Assembly: GCF_014202765.1 (NCBI RefSeq)
Contig: NZ_JACHHN010000003.1
Coordinates: 310,001-374,000 of the forward strand
Direction of reading: 5' to 3'
Origin: Silvimonas terrae
Lineage (GTDB): Bacteria > Pseudomonadota > Gammaproteobacteria > Burkholderiales > Chitinibacteraceae
DNA length: 64,000 nt
Part shown: one piece after another, positions 60,306 through 64,000 of the stretch
Layout: each line of letters begins with the position of its first letter
How positions within the stretch are numbered: position 1 is the first letter of the stretch
Notes under the pieces: model-generated
What the model was told of the DNA's origin: nothing
What the model saw: the letters and a program-made list of their open reading frames with translations, nothing else
The model's database searches: none
Made by a program: the position numbers and the translations under genes

Positions 60306-61202
60306 TTAATCCCAATAGCCCGGCTCGCTATATACCGCCCTGAGGTGATCGACAAAGTGCCGCACCCGTAGTGGCATGAATTTACGCTGCGGCATCATGG
60401 CGTAGACGGGGTAATCCGGCGTAGAAAAGGTGTCCAGCACCGTCACGAGGCGGCCATCGGTGAGATCGTCTTTAACCTCCCACAAAGAGCGCCAGGCCAG
60501 GCCGTAGCCTTTCAAGGCCCATTCGTGCAGTACGGCGCCGTCATTGCATTCAAGCACACCAGTTACGCGCCGGTTCACCAGTTCGCCATTGACCCGGAAC
60601 ACCCAGCCGCGGGATTGGCTGGCGCCTAGCGACAAGCACTCGTAGCGTTCCAGATCATCTGGCGTGTGCGGAATGCCATGTTGCGCCAGATATGCCGGCG
60701 CCCCCACCACCACCCGCCGGTTCTCGGCCAGTCGCACCGCCACCAGGCTGGAGTCCGCCATCTCGCTGATACGGATGGCGCAATCGACGCGTTCTGCCGC
60801 CATATCAACCAGTCGGTCAGACAAATCCAGCGTGACGCGTAAATCCGGATGCAGGCGCTGGAAAGTCGCCAGATGTGGCGCGACATGCCGCCGCCCAAAC
60901 CCCGCTGGCGCGGTGACACGCAAGTGTCCGCGCACGCGGCTGTTGCCGGAGGCCACTGCGGCTTCGGCTTCTTCCAGTTCGGCCAGGATGCGCTGGCCAT
61001 CTTCATAGAACGCCGCGCCCTCTTGCGTAAGGGTAACGCGGCGGGTGGTGCGTACCAGCAAGCGCGCGCCCAGGCGTTCTTCCAGGGCGTCCAGCCGGCG
61101 GCCGATCACCGCGGGGACGACGCCTTCTACCCGTGCCGCAGCACTGAGCGAGCCATGATTGACCACTTCGATAAAGGTTTGTAGTTGTTTGAGTTCGCTC
61201 AT
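60306..61202 (-). CDS. LysR-family transcriptional regulator
   Basis: From ATG 61202 the protein has 298 residues. The N-terminal winged helix-turn-helix (about 1-60) starts SELKQLQTFIEVVNHGSL, with ALEERLGARLLVRTTRRVTLTQEG. The effector domain (about 90-295) has the periplasmic-binding-like two-lobed pattern (RVDCAIRISEM, VVVGAPAYL). No specific family member can be named. The GST gene follows on the same strand by 109 bases. The upstream region is a 359-base gap shared with the aceB side. Confidence 0.9.
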   Translation of the reverse strand: MSELKQLQTFIEVVNHGSLSAAARVEGVVPAVIGRRLDALEERLGARLLVRTTRRVTLTQEGAAFYEDGQRILAELEEAEAAVASGNSRVRGHLRVTAPAGFGRRHVAPHLATFQRLHPDLRVTLDLSDRLVDMAAERVDCAIRISEMADSSLVAVRLAENRRVVVGAPAYLAQHGIPHTPDDLERYECLSLGASQSRGWVFRVNGELVNRRVTGVLECNDGAVLHEWALKGYGLAWRSLWEVKDDLTDGRLVTVLDTFSTPDYPVYAMMPQRKFMPLRVRHFVDHLRAVYSEPGYWD

Positions 61203-61359
61203 AACGTTTGTTCTGGCTGGATGACAACGGGGTTTGTGTAACGGGCTGCGGGACTGGGCCGCTGTGATGTCGGCGGAGGCAGGTGGCCGCAATGCGGGTT
61301 CGGGGTCAGATTGCAGCGATCGCCAAATCGCGCCAGCCAGCCCCCGCCACTACCTCGTC

Positions 61360-61379
61360 ATTCCTGCGGAAGCAGGAAT
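61360..61379. repeat. dRS3-like 20-bp repeat (ATTCCT variant)
   Basis: ATTCCT-GCGGAAGC-AGGAAT, with CGTC before and CCAG after. It is the only repeat module in the 61203-61561 gap and stands alone. Confidence 0.55.
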
Positions 61380-61506
61380 CCAGGGGACCGCCGAGGACCG
61401 GAATGACGCGGTAGGGGTGTGCCAGTCTGCTCACGCTTCACCAATTATGTACTTAAAAGTAAAAGATGATGTGCATAAACAGCGCTTTTTCATCCAGGTG
61501 GGGGTC

Positions 61507-61523
61507 ACTACACTGGCTGTAGT
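61507..61523. promoter_or_regulatory. Inverted repeat ACTACA-N5-TGTAGT upstream of aceB
   Basis: ACTACA at 61507-61512 and TGTAGT at 61518-61523, 39-55 bases before the aceB start. The half-sites are the same as at aceA but face the opposite way and lie closer together. Confidence 0.4.
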
Positions 61524-61561
61524 CAAAAATCACTCCGCTACCCACATCAAGGACCGACACC

Positions 61562-63157
61562 ATGAGCCAGTTGCCCCAAGGCGTTGTCATCAACGCGCCC
61601 GTTTCGCCTGAGTTTGCCGAAATCCTCACGCCTGAAGCGCTGGCCCTGGTGGCCAAACTGCATCGCGCCTTTGAAGGCCGCCGGCAAGAATTGCTGGCGC
61701 GCCGCGTGCTGCGCCAGCAAGAGCTGGATGCCGGCAAGCGTCCGGATTTCCTGGCCGAGACCAAACACATCCGAGAAGGCGACTGGACGATTGCCCCGCT
61801 GCCGGCTGATCTGGCCTGCCGCCGCGCGGAAATCACCGGCCCGGTTGAGCGCAAGATGATCATCAACGCGCTCAACTCTGGCGCAGATAGCTATATGACG
61901 GACTTTGAGGACTCCAACACCCCCAACTGGGACAACCAGATTCAGGGGCAGATCAACCTCAAGCAAGCGGTACGCCGTACGTTGTCGTTCCGCAACGAGG
62001 CGGGCAAGGAATACAAACTCAACGACAAGATTGCCACGCTGATCGTGCGCCCGCGCGGTTGGCATCTGGATGAAAAACACGTGACGGTGGACGGCCAGCG
62101 CGTCTCTGGCGGCATTTTTGATCTGGCGTTGTTTGTGTTCCACAACGCCAAAGAACAACTGGCCCGCGGCACCGGCCCGTATTTCTATCTACCCAAGATG
62201 GAATCGCACCTGGAAGCGCGTTTGTGGAATGACATCTTCATCCTGGCGCAGGAAGAAGTGGGCATCCCGCGTGGCACCATCCGCGCCACGGTGTTGATCG
62301 AGACCATTCTGGCCGCGTTCGAGATGGACGAAATCCTGTACGAGTTGCGTGAACACTCGTCTGGCCTCAATGCTGGCCGCTGGGATTACATCTTTAGTTG
62401 CATCAAGAAATTCAAGACCGACAAGGATTTCTGCCTCGCCAATCGGGCACAGATCACCATGACCGTGCCGTTTATGCGCGCCTACGCACTGAACCTGGTC
62501 AAGACCTGCCACAAGCGCAATGCCCCGGCCATTGGCGGCATGAGCGCGCTGATTCCGATCAAGAATGATCCGGTCGCCAATGAAAAAGCACTGGCTGCCG
62601 TGCGTGCCGATAAAACCCGTGACGCAGGTGACGGTTTTGACGGTGGCTGGGTCGCGCACCCGGGGCTGGTGGCGCTGGCCATGGAAGAATGGGTAAAAGT
62701 GTTAGGCGATCGGCCCAATCAGATCAGCAAGCAACGTGATGACGTCACCACCGCGGCGGCCGACCTCCTGAACTTCCAGCCCGAACAACCCATTACCGAA
62801 GCCGGTCTGCGCATGAATATCGATGTGGGTATCCAATATCTGGGCTCGTGGTTGTCCGGCAATGGTTGCGTGCCGATCCACAACTTGATGGAAGATGCGG
62901 CGACGGCAGAAATCAGCCGCAGCCAGGTCTGGCAGTGGATTCGCTCCACCAAAGGCGTGCTGGACGATGGCCGCAAAGTGACCGCAGACATGGTGCGCGG
63001 GCTGATTGCACCGGTGCTGGAAGATATCCGCAAAGAGCATGGCGATGCGACCTACCACCGCATCCCGTACGCGCGCGCAGCCGAAATCTTTGAAAAGATG
63101 AGCACCAGCGAAGACTTTGCCGAGTTCCTGACTCTGCCGCTGTACGAGGAAATCTGA
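61562..63157 (+). CDS. aceB: Malate synthase A AceB
   Basis: AceB condenses glyoxylate with acetyl-CoA to malate, the second glyoxylate-shunt step. The 531-residue protein (E. coli 533) starts SQLPQGVVINAPVSPEFAEILTPEAL. It has the ADSYMTDFEDSNTPNW Mg-binding region, VRPRGWHLDEKHV, ATVLIETILAAFEMDEILYELREHS and the late GLIAPVLEDIRKEHGD. It is the G-independent A form rather than the GlcB type. The ATG at 61562 has no clear strong ribosome-binding site, only ACCGACACC ahead. A terminator follows directly. Confidence 0.96.
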   Translation: MSQLPQGVVINAPVSPEFAEILTPEALALVAKLHRAFEGRRQELLARRVLRQQELDAGKRPDFLAETKHIREGDWTIAPLPADLACRRAEITGPVERKMIINALNSGADSYMTDFEDSNTPNWDNQIQGQINLKQAVRRTLSFRNEAGKEYKLNDKIATLIVRPRGWHLDEKHVTVDGQRVSGGIFDLALFVFHNAKEQLARGTGPYFYLPKMESHLEARLWNDIFILAQEEVGIPRGTIRATVLIETILAAFEMDEILYELREHSSGLNAGRWDYIFSCIKKFKTDKDFCLANRAQITMTVPFMRAYALNLVKTCHKRNAPAIGGMSALIPIKNDPVANEKALAAVRADKTRDAGDGFDGGWVAHPGLVALAMEEWVKVLGDRPNQISKQRDDVTTAAADLLNFQPEQPITEAGLRMNIDVGIQYLGSWLSGNGCVPIHNLMEDAATAEISRSQVWQWIRSTKGVLDDGRKVTADMVRGLIAPVLEDIRKEHGDATYHRIPYARAAEIFEKMSTSEDFAEFLTLPLYEEI

Positions 63158-63179
63158 GCGTAATTACACGTTACAGGCA

Positions 63180-63205
63180 AACGCCACGGTTTACCGTGGC
63201 GTTTT
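63180..63205 (+). terminator. Intrinsic terminator of aceB
   Basis: AACGCCACGG and CCGTGGCGTT arms around TTTA, then TT, about 20 bases past the aceB stop. Confidence 0.85.
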
Positions 63206-63332
63206 CATTTGCGGGCAGCGTCTCTTGAAGTGGCGCGATTTCCACTACAAATCACCGCTCATGCTGCATAGCAACAATTATTGCCGGCAGCAACTATCAT
63301 CAGCTTGTCCCTGCCCACACCTGGAGAGAACA

Positions 63333-64000
63333 ATGCTGGTACTTGATGCCCCCGCTTCACTGCGGCTGGTGGATCATCCGCTGCGGCATGATCTGGCCGC
63401 CGAGGCCCATGCCCGACCGTTTGACCCGGTCAGCGCGCCAAGCCAGATCAGTTATATCGCGTTCCTGAACCGCAATTGCTCGCTGGAGCAGGAACACAAC
63501 CTGCTGGGCCAGCTTTGTGCGGAATACGACGTGCCATTGCCAGATGCGACCCAGATTCATTATTCGGTGGACGTCGGCATGATGCGTATCAAGTGGGCGC
63601 GGCATTCCGAGTTTTCGTCCTACACCTTCACCCGCCCCGGCTGGATTCCCGAGCCCTTTGTGCGCCCGGCACTCTCTACCGTGCCAGCGGGCTGGTTGCA
63701 GCAATTGCCCGGCCAGGTACTGGTGGCCGCGCATGCGGCCTTGCTCACCGAAGATGACGCCCCGGCCAGTACGGCCGATGCGGCGGCGCTCTTCTTTGAC
63801 GGGCAGGATTTGATCGGCTCGGAAATTGGGGAAGGGGCGGCCCGGGTGCTCACGGATTTTCGTATCCACAGTGACGGTTTCTCCCGCTATTTGCTGGTAG
63901 ATCGGCATATGGGACAGCGCCAGGCCGGGCGCATGCTGCAGCGGCTATTCGAGATCGACACTTACCGCATGATGGCGTTTCTGGCGCTACCACTGGCCAA
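63333..64000 (+). CDS. DUF3422 family protein (N-terminal part only)
   Basis: The frame opens at ATG 63333 with GGAGAG ahead and runs off the right edge without a stop. The visible 222 codons begin LVLDAPASLRLVDHPLRHDLAAEAHARPF, and continue with YIAFLNRNCSLEQEHNLL, IKWARHSEFSSYTFTRPG and FDGQDLIGSEIGEGAARVLTDF. The EAHARP motif and the WxRHxEFSxYTF motif mark DUF3422. Family members have a long C-terminal membrane domain, outside the window. The function is unknown. It lies 175 bases after aceB, beyond that gene's terminator, so it has its own promoter; an ACTACA half-site sits at 63244. Confidence 0.85.
   Translation, partial: MLVLDAPASLRLVDHPLRHDLAAEAHARPFDPVSAPSQISYIAFLNRNCSLEQEHNLLGQLCAEYDVPLPDATQIHYSVDVGMMRIKWARHSEFSSYTFTRPGWIPEPFVRPALSTVPAGWLQQLPGQVLVAAHAALLTEDDAPASTADAAALFFDGQDLIGSEIGEGAARVLTDFRIHSDGFSRYLLVDRHMGQRQAGRMLQRLFEIDTYRMMAFLALPLA

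Overview
The window is 64 kb of a GC-rich bacterial chromosome with dense, bacterial-style operons. The best guess is a betaproteobacterium of the order Neisseriales, possibly a chitin-degrading genus of the Chitinibacteraceae. The reasons are the look of the AcpP and PurL proteins, a cytoplasmic GH20 chitobiase-type enzyme, a long-form NagZ, and intergenic repeats with the same ATTCCC-N8-GGGAAT layout as the Neisseria dRS3 element. The taxonomic placement is inference from memory of families, not a database result.

Layout. 1-1.7 kb: end-truncated MFS (anion:cation symporter type) gene and the sugar-diacid regulator cdaR. 1.8-15.5 kb: a complete glycogen locus, with a GH13 alpha-glucosidase reading left and glgB-glgX-pgm-glgC-[repeat array]-glgA-glgP reading right. 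15.5-22.3 kb: a NUDIX hydrolase, a small His/Lys/Ala-rich secreted protein, nagZ, gltX, a repeat array, mltF and tRNA-Ser(CGA). 22.5-31.2 kb: an unusual six-gene operon behind a strong sigma-54 promoter, closed by a convergent sigma-54 enhancer-binding protein. 31.4-33.5 kb: pabC and pabB. 33.6-40.4 kb: the classic yceD-rpmF-plsX-fabH-fabD-fabG-acpP-fabF fatty-acid operon. 40.4-43.3 kb: yceF, an RsmI-like methylase, tRNA-Leu(GAG), an ankyrin protein and a DUF962 protein. 44-52.6 kb: purL, the GH20 hexosaminidase, a CHMI-type tautomerase and a VOC protein. 52.7-56.6 kb: dnaJ-dnaK-grpE with clear sigma-32 promoters before dnaK and grpE. 57-63.2 kb: the glyoxylate shunt genes aceA and aceB, separated by repeats, a secreted orphan, a GST and a LysR regulator. 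The window ends inside a DUF3422 gene.

How it works together. The glg genes cover glucose-1-P formation, ADP-glucose synthesis, chain elongation, branching, debranching and phosphorolysis, so the cell can make and use glycogen from one locus. The hexosaminidases (GH20, GH3) fit chitin-oligomer or cell-wall sugar recycling. aceA and aceB give acetate or fatty-acid growth and have similar inverted TGTAGT/ACTACA sites upstream.

The most interesting parts are two. First, the 22.7-31.2 kb operon encodes a Glu-Phe-Glu-Gly repeat protein with a glycine-rich hydrophobic core, an HEVGH metallopeptidase candidate, a 664-residue orphan, an alpha-oxoamine-synthase-like PLP protein, a GIY-YIG domain protein and an amidohydrolase. 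It looks like a co-regulated and translationally coupled system with no name that I know. Second, five intergenic mosaic arrays share a roughly 200-bp element. Its outer stem changes sequence between copies while keeping base pairing, and several copies are followed by locus-specific short tandem repeats.
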